From: Caulobacter sp.
GTDB lineage: Bacteria > Pseudomonadota > Alphaproteobacteria > Caulobacterales > Caulobacteraceae
NCBI GenBank assembly: GCA_016125585.1
Contig: WGLL01000006.1
Span: 248,001 to 312,000, forward strand
Reading direction: 5' to 3'
Length of the DNA: 64,000 bases
Below the pieces are notes generated by a model. It saw only the letters and a list, made by a program, of their open reading frames with translations. It ran no database searches and was not told where the DNA came from. The position numbers and the translations under genes are program-made. Below are positions 8,901-15,989 of the stretch, in pieces (the stretch's first letter is position 1; every line of letters starts with the position of its first letter).

Positions 8901-9197
8901 CCGATGTTCATCGCCAGCTGGCCGACCGGCGAGTTCGGCGGCATGGGCCTGGAGGGGGCGGTCAAGCTCGGCTACCGCAAGGAGCTGGAGGCGGAGACGG
9001 ATCCGGCGGCCAACAAGGCCCTGTTCGAAAAGCTGGTCGCCCAGATGTACGCCCGCGGCAAGGCCACCAGCATGGCCGCCGCCCTGGAGATCGACGCGGT
9101 CATCGACCCGGCCGATTCCCGGCGCTGGATCATGGCCGGCCTGACCAGCTGCCCGCCGCGCAAGCGGCCGGCGCGGCGGTGGGTGGATATGGCGTGA
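5937..9197 (+). CDS. Single-chain biotin-dependent acyl-CoA carboxylase (BC-BCCP-CT)
   Basis: A 1086-residue polypeptide carrying all three functions of a biotin-dependent acyl-CoA carboxylase. Residues about 1-445 are biotin carboxylase (LLIANRGEIAIRI; ATP-grasp GGGGRGMRIV near 159; ERDCSIQRRHQKI; NARLQVEHTVTEEVTG). Residues about 480-540 are the biotinyl domain with EAMKMEH, Lys518 being the biotinylation site. Residues about 575-1080 are a carboxyltransferase with crotonase-like GGGGRPGD and GLGAQAMAGGGFHSP segments. Order and size match the single-chain long-chain acyl-CoA carboxylase described in Mycobacterium avium rather than the split AccABCD or PccAB enzymes. The actual acyl-CoA substrate cannot be read from the sequence. 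A strong CGGAGGAA ribosome-binding site precedes the ATG. The gene ends one base before the convergent next gene. Confidence 0.93.
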   Translation: MALSRLLIANRGEIAIRIARAAADLGLTSVAIHSVDDALSLHVRAADESVALPGTGPAAYLDIAEVVAAARAAKCQAVHPGYGFLAENAAFARACAAAGLVFVGPSPETLETFGDKAAARALAARLKAPLLAGTGAIDAAAAAKFLAEHGAMMLKAVAGGGGRGMRIVREGDDVAAAFAACSREAEAAFGDGAVYAEWLVDKARHIEVQLAGDGAGCVAVGERDCSIQRRHQKIIEIAPAPALSERLRTSLHETAVKLCGAKHLKGLATVEFLVDAASGRYAFIETNARLQVEHTVTEEVTGLDLVQIQIQLAAGASLAQVGLSETPAFQGAAIQARVNLETLAADGTARPAGGLITAYEPPSGPGVRVDGYGYGGYVTSPRYDSLLAKVIVRAPDHAGAAARAGRALGEFRLEGVDSNIALLRVLLAEPAVADGRATTRYLEENLDRLLGEAEALQEAAEEGATVAAEGFAPAAAVEAVEGAEAVAAPLQATVGQIEVAEGDLVSLGQTVAILEAMKMEHVVAAPVAGRVARVTAAKGETLLKGQPLLFITPEDVEGLVAEAEADVDPDAIRPDLREVIDRHRFTLDEARPEAVAKRRRTGHRTARENIDDLVDPGSFIEYGALAIAAQRRRRTVEDLIAATPADGIITGVGTVNGALFAPEKARVAALAYDFTVLAGTQGYYNHKKTDRLLSIVDEQKLPLIWYAEGGGGRPGDTDSPGVAGLDVTTFGKMAELAGEVPKIAIVAGRCFAGNAAIAGLSEIIIATKDSNLGMGGPAMIEGGGLGVFKPEDIGPSATQWANGVIDILADDEAHATRLAKQAMSTFQGALSDWTAPDQRLLRRAIPENRLRVYDIRAVIKALADAGSFLELRGGFAAGMVTGFIRVEGRPLGLIANDPRHLGGAIDCDGAEKAARFLQLCDAFDLPVLSLCDTPGFMVGPESEDAAAVRKVSRLFVAGAKFGPPLFTIVLRKGYGLGAQAMAGGGFHSPMFIASWPTGEFGGMGLEGAVKLGYRKELEAETDPAANKALFEKLVAQMYARGKATSMAAALEIDAVIDPADSRRWIMAGLTSCPPRKRPARRWVDMA

Positions 9198-10082
9198 TCA
9201 TACGCCAGTCTTGGCGACCAGCCTTAGCTGCAGCGGATGGCCAGCCTCGCGGGCTCGGGCCAGGATTGCCTCGGCTTTGGCTTCCGCCGCCTGACGTTGA
9301 AAAGCGCCACAAAGGGCTGAGCCGTTCTCGTCGATGGCGAGCATCAACCGGACAGCCTCCTCGCGGGTGAGACCGATCACCTCTTCGAGCACCGCCACAA
9401 CGAACTCCATGGGCGTGGCGTCATCATCCAGCAACTGGAGCTGAACATTCCCCTCGTCGGGCACCTCCATGGGCCTGGTCGCCGAATTGACTATCTCTCG
9501 ATATTCCGGCGGACCATCAGCCAGCATACGGGCCAGCTGGATGAGCTCCTTGTCGGCCCGGTAGTGCTTTGCCGAAGCGACTTTCGCGAAGCGCGCTTTT
9601 CCCGCCTTCCACTGAGATCGATCAAAGTGGATAGCACCCATTACGAGATTGGCTTTGAGGCTCTGCGGCTCAATTTGAAGGGCCGCGGTCAAATGGGTTT
9701 CAGCCTCATCCAACGCCCCTTTACCCCGTGCGGCCTGACCCAGAATTATCAATGCTCGGACTTTGGGCTGGCTTGCCCCGAGTGGCATGCTCAATCCAAT
9801 GAGGTTGTTCATTCCGGGCCAACGGCGAAGCTGGTCAAGGAACCGTCTCGCATGGACCTGGGCGCCGTCGAAGTCCTCTCGCTTGAGGCAAGCCGCAGCA
9901 TTTCGAAGATCGGTGGGCAGCAGCTGGTGGAGCAGCCAGGGAAGTCCGGCAAAGCTCACGACTGACACGACTGCCAAAGGCAGCGAATGGAAGCGAAGGG
10001 CGATAGCAACTCCGCAAAATGGCCCGATAATCAACAGGCAGTTATAGAGAATCTTTGCCGCCAGTTCGAAGACCAAGCGCAT
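9198..10082 (-). CDS. Membrane-anchored TPR protein with C-terminal ClpS-like domain
   Basis: A 294-residue protein with three parts. Two hydrophobic segments (about 11-29 and 33-55) should anchor it in the membrane. A helical TPR-like region spans about 105-172 (LDEAETHLTAALQIEP). Residues about 211-291 closely resemble the Clp adaptor ClpS: LLDDDATPMEFVVAVLEEV aligns with the ClpS 'NDDYTPMEFVI' loop, LMLAIDENGSALCG with 'LMLAVHYQGKAICG', and GHPLQLRL with 'EHPLLCTL'. The two ClpS residues that hold the substrate alpha-amino group (Asn34 and His66 in E. coli) are Asp219 and Asp251 here. Base composition is visibly less GC-rich than its neighbours. The ATG at 10080-10082 overlaps the stop of the DUF465 gene. 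A role in protein turnover is inferred only. Confidence 0.8.
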   Translation of the reverse strand: MRLVFELAAKILYNCLLIIGPFCGVAIALRFHSLPLAVVSVVSFAGLPWLLHQLLPTDLRNAAACLKREDFDGAQVHARRFLDQLRRWPGMNNLIGLSMPLGASQPKVRALIILGQAARGKGALDEAETHLTAALQIEPQSLKANLVMGAIHFDRSQWKAGKARFAKVASAKHYRADKELIQLARMLADGPPEYREIVNSATRPMEVPDEGNVQLQLLDDDATPMEFVVAVLEEVIGLTREEAVRLMLAIDENGSALCGAFQRQAAEAKAEAILARAREAGHPLQLRLVAKTGV

Positions 10083-10306
10083 CAAGCCAATAAATCCGGC
10101 GTCAGCATGTTCTCAAGCTTGGTGATCTGGTCGCGCAGGACCAGTTTCTGCTTCTTCAGCCGGGCGATCTGCAGCTGGTCGGGGGTGGGCATGGCGCTGA
10201 GCGCCTCGACGGCGGCGTCGAGGTCCTGGTGGCGCTGGCGCAATTCCAGCAGGCGGGCCCGGATCTCGGCGTTGGGCAGCGGTATCAGATCGTAATTGTC
10301 GGCCAT
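10082..10306 (-). CDS. DUF465 (YdcH-like) small protein
   Basis: A 74-residue, charged, helical-hairpin protein starting MADNYDLIPL. The segment LRQRHQDLDAAVEAL, then TPDQLQIARLKKQKLVLRDQ, is the DUF465/YdcH signature. The function of the family is not established. The start was set at 10306 because the family begins here; 25 further in-frame residues upstream are unsupported. Its stop shares a base with the start of the TPR-ClpS gene, so the two are likely co-translated. A second DUF465 gene lies at 11505-11678. Confidence 0.85.
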   Translation of the reverse strand: MADNYDLIPLPNAEIRARLLELRQRHQDLDAAVEALSAMPTPDQLQIARLKKQKLVLRDQITKLENMLTPDLLA

Positions 10307-10361
10307 CGACTGCCCCCGGACGCCAGACTCAAGACAGCGAAAATAGCAGACCGGCGCTCGA

Positions 10362-10820
10362 TTAGGCCAGCGCCCTTGCAAGGGATTCCAGCGCCGGGCG
10401 GGGCGGCGGATCGCCCCAGACCCCGGCGGCCAGGATCAGGGCGGCCAGGGCGTCGGCGCCCGGCGGCTTCGGGCCGGCCAGCGTCTCTAGGGTCTGCATC
10501 AACAGCCGCTCGGCGCCCAGTTCGACGGCCTTGACCTCCTCGCGCAGGGCCAGGCGGGCGGCGTCTTCGACCGGCGCCAGGGCGGGCTTCAGGGACCGGC
10601 GCGACTGGCGCAGCGGGCCGAGGATGGTCAGGTCCCAATGGCGGGCCAGCTCGGCCCCGCGCGCCAGGGTCTTCTCGTCCGGCGCCGCCCAGGCGGCCCA
10701 TAGCAGATAGGCGGTCTGCTGGCCGTGATCGTCCTGCAGCGACAGGCAGGCCTCCGGCGTTCCGGGCCGGTCATAGGCGGCCAGGGCCCAATCCCAGAAA
10801 GAAGGGGCCCGGACGCTCAT
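10362..10820 (-). CDS. TIGR02444 family protein (DUF2390)
   Basis: A 152-residue protein starting MSVRAPSFWDWALAAYDRPG and continuing EACLSLQDDHGQQTAYLLWA, which is the conserved core of the TIGR02444/DUF2390 family. These are small helical proteins of unknown function found in many proteobacteria. The start overlaps the ubiX stop (ATGA), giving a tight two-gene operon read from ubiX. Confidence 0.85.
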   Translation of the reverse strand: MSVRAPSFWDWALAAYDRPGTPEACLSLQDDHGQQTAYLLWAAWAAPDEKTLARGAELARHWDLTILGPLRQSRRSLKPALAPVEDAARLALREEVKAVELGAERLLMQTLETLAGPKPPGADALAALILAAGVWGDPPPRPALESLARALA

Positions 10821-11410
10821 TCCCCGCTCCGGATCGGGGCGATGTCCTCGCCCCAGCGCCTGACCGGGGCCCAGTCGAGACCGAAGGCGTCCAGCGCCCG
10901 CCCGACCGACTGGTCGATCATCTCGGCGATCGACGCAGGCCGGGCGTAGAAGGCCGGCAGCGGGGGGGCGATGACGGCGCCCATCTCGGCCAGGGCGGTC
11001 ATGGTCCGCAGATGGCCCAGGTGCAGCGGCGTCTCCCGCACCATAAGCACCAGGGTCCGGCGTTCCTTAAGGACCACGTCGGCGGCGCGGGTCAGCAGGC
11101 TGGAGGTCACCCCGGTGGCGATCTCGCTCATGCTGCGGACCGAACAGGGGGCGACCAGCATGCCCAGGGTGTGGAAACTGCCCGAGGCGATGGCGGCGCC
11201 GACATCGCCGGCCTTGTGCACCACGTCGGCGCGGGCAGTGACGTCGGCGACGGAAAGATCCGTCTCCTGAGTGATGGTCAGGGCGGCCGAACGGGACAGG
11301 ACCAGATGGCTCTCAAGGCCCAGATCGCGGCAGGCGTCGAGCGCCCGCACGCCCAGCATGGCGCCGGAGGCGCCGGAAATTCCAACAATCAGTCGACGCT
11401 TTTGCGACAT
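10817..11410 (-). CDS. ubiX: Flavin prenyltransferase UbiX
   Basis: A 197-residue UbiX-family flavoprotein. The N-terminal RRLIVGISGASGAMLGVRAL loop binds FMN phosphate. The segment SFHTLGMLVAPCSVRSMSEIATG and the ERRTLVLMVRETPLHLGHLR block are classic for UbiX/Pad1. It prenylates FMN with dimethylallyl phosphate to make the cofactor of UbiD decarboxylases in ubiquinone synthesis. No ubiD is present in the window. It leads the operon with the TIGR02444 gene. Confidence 0.95.
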   Translation of the reverse strand: MSQKRRLIVGISGASGAMLGVRALDACRDLGLESHLVLSRSAALTITQETDLSVADVTARADVVHKAGDVGAAIASGSFHTLGMLVAPCSVRSMSEIATGVTSSLLTRAADVVLKERRTLVLMVRETPLHLGHLRTMTALAEMGAVIAPPLPAFYARPASIAEMIDQSVGRALDAFGLDWAPVRRWGEDIAPIRSGE

Positions 11411-11504
11411 ATTCGGCAGCCTATGATCGCGGGCATGTGAACAGACTCTTCAGCGTCTGAGGTGTTCACTTACAGTGCACTCAAAGCCTAGGAGGCGAAA
11501 GACC

Positions 11505-11678
11505 ATGGCATTGGAAGCCCGTCTGCGGGAGCTCGACAGCCGCCATCGCAAGCTGGATCGGACCATCGAGGAGGAACTGACGCATCCGGCCACCGATGAG
11601 CTGCGAATACAGGAACTCAAACGGCGAAAGCTTCGTCTCAAGGAACAGATCGACAGCCTGAAGGCCCGATCCCACTAG
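11505..11678 (+). CDS. DUF465 (YdcH-like) small protein, second copy
   Basis: A 57-residue helical-hairpin protein, MALEARLRELDSRHRKLDRT onward, with the DUF465 pattern of a LxxRHxxLD helix followed by a basic KRRKLRLKEQI helix. The ATG at 11505 follows an AGGAGGCG ribosome-binding site at a good distance, so ten earlier in-frame residues were excluded. It diverges from ubiX and ends in a strong hairpin terminator. Function unknown. Confidence 0.85.
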   Translation: MALEARLRELDSRHRKLDRTIEEELTHPATDELRIQELKRRKLRLKEQIDSLKARSH

Positions 11679-11690
11679 CAGATTTCGAGA

Positions 11691-11722
11691 GGCCCTCGCC
11701 GGATCCCCGGCGGGGGCCTTCT
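11691..11722 (+). terminator. Intrinsic terminator between DUF465 and trcR
   Basis: GGCCCTCGCCGG at 11691-11702 pairs with CCGGCGGGGGCC at 11707-11718 (one wobble), followed by TTCT. It lies 12 bases after the DUF465 stop and 12 bases before the convergent trcR stop, so it may serve both directions. Confidence 0.75.
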
Positions 11723-11733
11723 CAATTCCGGGT

Positions 11734-12438
11734 CTAGTCCTGGTCGTCGTCGTCCGACGGAGCGTCGGTGTTGGCGAAGACGTTCTTCAGATCGACCTTG
11801 GCGCCGCGGTCGTCCTCGTCTTCCTGCACGGGCGGGGCTTCCTCGACCTCGCCGGCCGGACGCAGGGACGGGCCGTCGCTGACGATGCCCTTCTTGAGAT
11901 CGTCCTTGGCCTTCTTCTCGGCGGCCTTGCGGACCACCGCGTCCAGTTCGATCTGGCCGACCAGGCCCAGGGTCACGGGGTCAACCGGCTTGAGGTTGGC
12001 GCTGTTCCAGTGGGTGCGGTCGCGCACCGCCTCGATGGTCGACTTTGTGGTGCCGAGCAGCTTGGAGATCTGGGCGTCGGTCACCTCGGGGTGGTTGCGC
12101 ACGAACCAGGCGATGGCGTCGGGACGGTCCTGACGGCGCGACACCGGGGTGTAGCGCGGGGCCTTCTTCTGCGGCTTCAGCAGTTCGGCGTGGCGGCTCT
12201 TCTGGGCGACCATGCGGTATTTCGGATCGGCGGCGGCCTTGTCCAACTCGGCGCGGTTCAGCTGGCCGTTGGTGATCGGATCGGCGCCGCGGATGTCGCG
12301 CGCCACCTCGCCGTCGGCGATGCCGCGGACTTCCAGGGGGTGCAGGCCGCAGAAGTCGGCGATCTGTTCGAAGGTCAGAGAGGAATTGTCCACCAGCCAC
12401 ACGGCGGTGGCCTTGGGCATCAGGATAGGTTCGGCCAT
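11734..12438 (-). CDS. trcR: Cell cycle transcriptional regulator TrcR (DUF1013)
   Basis: A 234-residue DUF1013 protein: MAEPILMPKATAVWLVDNSS, then LTFEQIADFCGLHPLEVRGIADGEV (helix-turn-helix-like), with a second HTH-like part near residues 105-140 (VTDAQISKLLGTTKSTIEAV). The C-terminus is acidic (DRGAKVDLKNVFANTDAPSDDDD). DUF1013 is nearly confined to alphaproteobacteria and is annotated as TrcR, linked to CtrA-era cell-cycle transcription in Caulobacter. The second of two close ATGs was chosen because GGAG sits 7 bases upstream of it. The gene is essentially full length. Confidence 0.87.
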   Translation of the reverse strand: MAEPILMPKATAVWLVDNSSLTFEQIADFCGLHPLEVRGIADGEVARDIRGADPITNGQLNRAELDKAAADPKYRMVAQKSRHAELLKPQKKAPRYTPVSRRQDRPDAIAWFVRNHPEVTDAQISKLLGTTKSTIEAVRDRTHWNSANLKPVDPVTLGLVGQIELDAVVRKAAEKKAKDDLKKGIVSDGPSLRPAGEVEEAPPVQEDEDDRGAKVDLKNVFANTDAPSDDDDQD

Positions 12439-12460
12439 TGGCATGCTCCAGAAACAGCGG

Positions 12461-12482
12461 CGCCCGGCCTTTCGGCCGGGCG
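12461..12482 (-). promoter_or_regulatory. GC-rich hairpin in the trcR leader
   Basis: CGCCCGGCC and GGCCGGGCG form a perfect 9-bp stem with a 4-base loop, about 23 bases upstream of the trcR ATG. It could be the terminator of the upstream DUF3309 gene, although no T-tract is clear on that strand, or a structured leader of trcR. Confidence 0.4.
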
Positions 12483-12573
12483 GGTGTTGCCCGATGCTAT
12501 AGCGGGGTTCCCCGAAGAAGGGAACGGGAAGGTTGCGATCGGTCGTCGCGGGACCTCCCCGAACCTCGATCGC

Positions 12574-12729
12574 CTACAGTCGGCCCATCAGCAACAGGAC
12601 GATGACGATGACCAGCACCAGGCCCAGACCGCCGCTGGGGAAATAGCCCCAATTGCGCGAATGGCCCCAGGTCGGCAGGGCGCCGACCACGGCCAGGATC
12701 AGAATAATGATGAGAATTGTGCCCAGCAT
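12574..12729 (-). CDS. DUF3309 small membrane protein
   Basis: A 51-residue frame too short for most automatic calls: MLGTILIIILILAVVGALPT, then WGHSRNWGYFPSGG, then a second hydrophobic run ending VLLLMGRL. Two membrane helices around a short 'WPHSRSWGYYPSG'-like loop are the hallmark of DUF3309. The function is unknown; the family often responds to stress. GGAAAGAGCGAC lies just upstream of the ATG at 12727-12729. Confidence 0.85.
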   Translation of the reverse strand: MLGTILIIILILAVVGALPTWGHSRNWGYFPSGGLGLVLVIVIVLLLMGRL

Positions 12730-12811
12730 GTCGCTCTTTCCTTGAACAGAGAGGTGATTGCACGGTTCAATTCTTGGGAGGGCCTGCGAGTTCCATAATC
12801 GGGAGGCGCCA

Positions 12812-13141
12812 ATGTATGTCGCCGTCTACGCCTGGCGGGTGAAGCCGGGGAAGGAAGACCAGTTTCGTGAGGCCTGGCGCCGCGGCACCCGGGCGATTAC
12901 CCGGATCTACGGCTCCTTCGGGTCACGGCTGCATCAGGCCGAGGACGGCCGCTTCATCGGCTATGCGGAGTGGCCGGACGAGGCGACCTGGCGGGCCGCC
13001 TTCGAGGCGAAGATGGTCTACGATGATCCCGAGGCGCGGGCGATGTTCGTCGACGCCCTGGACGAGGACAGCCGGCCCGGCGAACTGATCGCCAACATGA
13101 CCGTCACCGACGACCTGCTCAGGCGATCTGCTCCTCGGTGA
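12812..13141 (+). CDS. Antibiotic biosynthesis monooxygenase (ABM)-domain protein
   Basis: A 109-residue single-domain protein beginning MYVAVYAWRVKPGKEDQFRE. The beta-alpha-beta pattern with 'KPGKEDQFREAWRRGT' and SFGSRLHQAEDGRFIGYAEW fits the dimeric alpha/beta barrel ABM fold. Such small proteins are mostly of unknown substrate. GGGAGG lies 6 bases upstream of the ATG. Its 3' end overlaps the convergent DUF983 gene by 23 bases. Confidence 0.8.
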   Translation: MYVAVYAWRVKPGKEDQFREAWRRGTRAITRIYGSFGSRLHQAEDGRFIGYAEWPDEATWRAAFEAKMVYDDPEARAMFVDALDEDSRPGELIANMTVTDDLLRRSAPR

Positions 13142-13508
13142 TCCGGTTGGCCCACATCAGGCCGAGAAACCCGCCCTTGATGCGCGGCAGCAGCAGCAGG
13201 ACCACGGCCGTCAGGCTGATCAGCGCCACCGGGGCGACGATCCAGGGCGACAGCTCCCACATGAAGGGAAAGAAGAACAGCGGGCCGATGATCAGGTGGC
13301 CGACCAGCAGGATGGTCAGATAGGCGGGGCCGTCGTCGGCGCGGTACTGCGACAGGTCGTGGCCGCAGGCGGCGCAGTTGGGCTCAACCTTCAGATAGCG
13401 GCCGAACAGCTGGCCCTCGCCGCAGTTGGGGCAGCGGTGCCGCAGGCCCCGCTTGATGCCAAGGCCGATGGGGCGGCGGACGGCGGTCTCGGAGATCTGG
13501 CTGGTCAT
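13119..13508 (-). CDS. DUF983 zinc-ribbon membrane protein
   Basis: A 129-residue protein with an N-terminal zinc ribbon (CPNC at residues 26-29, CAAC at 45-48) and two membrane helices at about 64-84 and 88-110. The stretch GLRHRCPNCGEGQLFGRYLK is the DUF983 signature. In alphaproteobacteria DUF983 genes often lie near cytochrome c oxidase assembly genes, but none is here. The tail (GFLGLMWANRITEEQIA) faces the cytosol in the predicted topology. Confidence 0.9.
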   Translation of the reverse strand: MTSQISETAVRRPIGLGIKRGLRHRCPNCGEGQLFGRYLKVEPNCAACGHDLSQYRADDGPAYLTILLVGHLIIGPLFFFPFMWELSPWIVAPVALISLTAVVLLLLPRIKGGFLGLMWANRITEEQIA

Positions 13509-13575
13509 GGCGCTTATATGACCGCTCGGAGGCGGCGGCGAAAGGGCGACCGGTCGTCGCGGGGATCAAGCATGG

Positions 13576-14589
13576 TTACGCAATGGCCTTGAGGTCGGCG
13601 GCCAGGGTGTCGATGAGCTCGGGGGTGACGGCCCAGGAGCACATGAAGCGCACCGAGCCGTCCAGGCAGCGATAGACCGCCCAGCCCTTGTCCTGCAGAC
13701 GCCGGTGCGCGGCCTCGTCCATCTCGACGAACAGACCGTTGGCGTCGGCGGGATGGCGCAGCCTGAAGGGCATGGCGGCGGCCAGGCGGGCGGCCATGGC
13801 GTTGGCGTGAGCCGCGCGGCGGGTCCAGGCGCCGTCTTGCAGCAGGCCGATCCAGGGGGCGGCCAGATAGCGCCCCTTGGAGACCAGCTGGCCGGCGTGC
13901 TTCAGCCGCGCGTCGAAGCCGCGGGCCAGATCTCGGTTGAACACGACCACGGCCTCCGAGGGCGTGGCGCCGGCCTTGGTCCCGCCCATGATCAGGATGT
14001 CGACCCCCATGGCGGCGATGGATTTCAGATCGAAGCCGGCGGCCACGGCGTTGGCGAGGCGGGCGCCGTCCAGATGCACGCCATGGCCCAGGTCCTTCGC
14101 GGGACGGATCAGGGCTTCCAGTTCGGCCTGGCTGTAGACCGCGCCGTATTCGGTGGCCTGGGTCAGCGACAGGGCGGCGGGGGGCTGGCGATGGCCGCTC
14201 TCCGGCTGCGACAGGGCCGTGGCCAGGGCGGCGGGGTCGATCTTGCCGGACGGGCCGGGAAGGCCGATCAGCCCCAGGCCGGCGCCGAAGAAGCCGGGGG
14301 CGCCGGTCTCGTCGGTGACGACATGGGCGTGTTCGTGGGCGATCACCGCCTCATGCGGCCGGGCCAGGGCCGCCAGGGCCAGGGCGTTGGCGGCGGTGCC
14401 GGAGGCGGTGAACCGGATCAGGGCGTCCGCGCCCAGGGCCTCGCGGATCAGGTCGGCGGCGCGGGCCGAGACCGGGTCGGCCCCGTAGCCGGAAACGGCG
14501 CCGGCGTTGGCGGCGATCATCGCCTCCATCACCTCGGGCATGGCCCCGGCGACATTGTCGGAGGCGAAGTCGTAGCGGGTCTGGGTCAT
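13576..14589 (-). CDS. ltaE: Low-specificity L-threonine aldolase
   Basis: A 337-residue PLP enzyme of the beta-eliminating lyase family that splits L-threonine or L-allo-threonine to glycine and acetaldehyde. Visible features: RYDFASDNVAGAMPEVMEAM at the N-terminus, TASGTAANALAL (PLP phosphate site), HEHAHV, GVHLDGARLANA with the conserved Asp, and MGGTKAGA with Lys205 as the PLP-binding lysine. Length and order match the family. It lies alone, 67 bases from DUF983. Confidence 0.92.
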   Translation of the reverse strand: MTQTRYDFASDNVAGAMPEVMEAMIAANAGAVSGYGADPVSARAADLIREALGADALIRFTASGTAANALALAALARPHEAVIAHEHAHVVTDETGAPGFFGAGLGLIGLPGPSGKIDPAALATALSQPESGHRQPPAALSLTQATEYGAVYSQAELEALIRPAKDLGHGVHLDGARLANAVAAGFDLKSIAAMGVDILIMGGTKAGATPSEAVVVFNRDLARGFDARLKHAGQLVSKGRYLAAPWIGLLQDGAWTRRAAHANAMAARLAAAMPFRLRHPADANGLFVEMDEAAHRRLQDKGWAVYRCLDGSVRFMCSWAVTPELIDTLAADLKAIA

Positions 14590-14638
14590 GAAGGGTGTTT
14601 AGCCCGGCCGGGGAGGGGTGCAAGGACCTGCGGGGGGG

Positions 14639-15370
14639 TCAGGCGGGATAGGATTTTTGCCACCAGGTTTTCCAGCGGCCTTCCAGGTCGGCGAAGGCGG
14701 CGTCGTCCAGGCCATAGGCGGTCAGAACCACCATGCCGGCGCCGTGGCCGCCGCCGTCGATCCAGGATCCGGCGTCGTGGCAGATCAGCAGGCCTTCGCC
14801 CCAGGCCGGAACCGTCAGGGCGACCTGCCACCTGCTGGCGTAGAGGACCTTGCCGGAGAGGTCGTCGCCGGTCGGCAGCGAGCGGGTCCAGTCAGAGCCG
14901 GGAGCGGCGCCGGTCAGGTCCGCCAGACCCAGGGCCGCCATGGGGCGGGCGCCGTCCCGTTCGCCCTTCGGGGCCGTCAGCCAGAGGGTGCGCCGGGCGG
15001 CCAGGGCGTGGCGCTCCAGGGCCTGCTTGAGCTGCAGCACGAAGGTGATCCAGCCTTCGGTCATGTCCTCATAGACGTCGTCCCAGCTGGTCTGGTCGGC
15101 GGGGCCCGAGCGCATGACCCGCAGCCGGGCGCCGTCGCCGTCGGCGAGGACCTCGAAGCGGTCCTGCACCCCGCCGAACCCGCCGAAGGTCAGAACCTTC
15201 GTCGCCTCGTCGGCGGTGGCGTGCTCTACGAAGATGAAGTCGACCTCGGCCGCCAGGCTGTCGGACTCCCAGCCGAACCAGCGGGCGATCTTTTCAGGAT
15301 CGCGAAGGGCGGCCCAGACCTCCTCGACGGGGGCGGAAATGGTCAGGTCGATCAGAACCCGGTCGCTCAT
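14639..15370 (-). CDS. SRPBCC (AHSA1-like) domain protein
   Basis: A 243-residue protein whose N-terminal half is an AHSA1/START-like fold: LIDLTISAPVEEVWAALRDPEKIARWFGWE, then the 'DRFEVLADGDGARLRV' strand pair and a long C-terminal helix. The C-terminal half (about 145-243) looks like a second related alpha/beta unit. It follows an ArsR-type regulator after 8 bases. ArsR-SRPBCC pairs are very common in alphaproteobacteria, and the SRPBCC member is usually regulated by its partner; ligands are seldom known. Confidence 0.82.
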   Translation of the reverse strand: MSDRVLIDLTISAPVEEVWAALRDPEKIARWFGWESDSLAAEVDFIFVEHATADEATKVLTFGGFGGVQDRFEVLADGDGARLRVMRSGPADQTSWDDVYEDMTEGWITFVLQLKQALERHALAARRTLWLTAPKGERDGARPMAALGLADLTGAAPGSDWTRSLPTGDDLSGKVLYASRWQVALTVPAWGEGLLICHDAGSWIDGGGHGAGMVVLTAYGLDDAAFADLEGRWKTWWQKSYPA

Positions 15371-15378
15371 GGCGGCTC

Positions 15379-15978
15379 CTACTGCGGCAAGGGCTTGGGC
15401 CGGCGGGCGCCGGCGGCGGGGTGGGCGGCGGCGATCAGACGATAGGGCCGCCCGCCCTCGGTGTTGAACTCGGCGGTCAGCTCGGACAGGGCGCCGGCCA
15501 GCCGTTCGGCGAAGCGCTCGATGTCGCAGGGCGCCGCGAAGGCGATCTCGGCGTCGAGGGTGAAGGTCAGCAGGCGCCGGCCCTCGGCCTCGGCCGCCTG
15601 ACGCATGCGGCCGACGTCGCGCACCGTCTCGGCGGCGGTGCGGACCAGATGGTCGGCGGCGTAACGGTCCTGGGTCCGGGCGGCTTGAGAGGAGGGGCCG
15701 CTGAGGACGTCGGGGTCGATGACATAGGCGTCGCTGCTGGCGGCCAGCAGCCGTTCGGTGAAGCCGCGCCGCTTGCGGGTCTCGACCTCGGTGACCAGGC
15801 CCGCCGCCTCGAGGGCGCGGAGGTGGTAGCCGATCTTCTGGCGCGGCATGTCCATCGCCGCCGCCAGGCTGGTCGCCGAGCCCGGCTCGCGCAGCAGGGC
15901 CAGCAGCCGCCGGCGGATCGGCGACAGGGCCATCCGCACCGCCGCGGCGTTGTCCAGCAGGGTCAGGGCTTCGCTCAT
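15379..15978 (-). CDS. ArsR-type winged-helix regulator
   Basis: A 199-residue regulator starting MSEALTLLDNAAAVRMALSP. A winged helix occupies about residues 20-80 (RRRLLALLREPGSATSLAAA, recognition helix PRQKIGYHLRALEAAGLVTE, wing with KRRGFTERLL). The rest is a helical/alpha-beta domain of unknown ligand. It heads the operon with the SRPBCC gene. The ATG at 15976-15978 was chosen over an in-frame TTG at 15993; a promoter-like sequence just upstream would start the mRNA almost at the start codon. Confidence 0.85.
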   Translation of the reverse strand: MSEALTLLDNAAAVRMALSPIRRRLLALLREPGSATSLAAAMDMPRQKIGYHLRALEAAGLVTEVETRKRRGFTERLLAASSDAYVIDPDVLSGPSSQAARTQDRYAADHLVRTAAETVRDVGRMRQAAEAEGRRLLTFTLDAEIAFAAPCDIERFAERLAGALSELTAEFNTEGGRPYRLIAAAHPAAGARRPKPLPQ

Positions 15979-15989
15979 GGCCTCATCGA

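Noticed and set aside
9564-10047. Plus-strand frames opposite the TPR-ClpS gene
   Set aside because: They have no recognisable domain, while the minus-strand frame has membrane, TPR and ClpS-like segments and an overlap with the upstream stop.
12497-12763. An 88-codon minus-strand frame over the DUF3309 gene
   Set aside because: It lies on the same strand in another frame. DUF3309 at 12574-12729 has the hydrophobic pattern and start signal.
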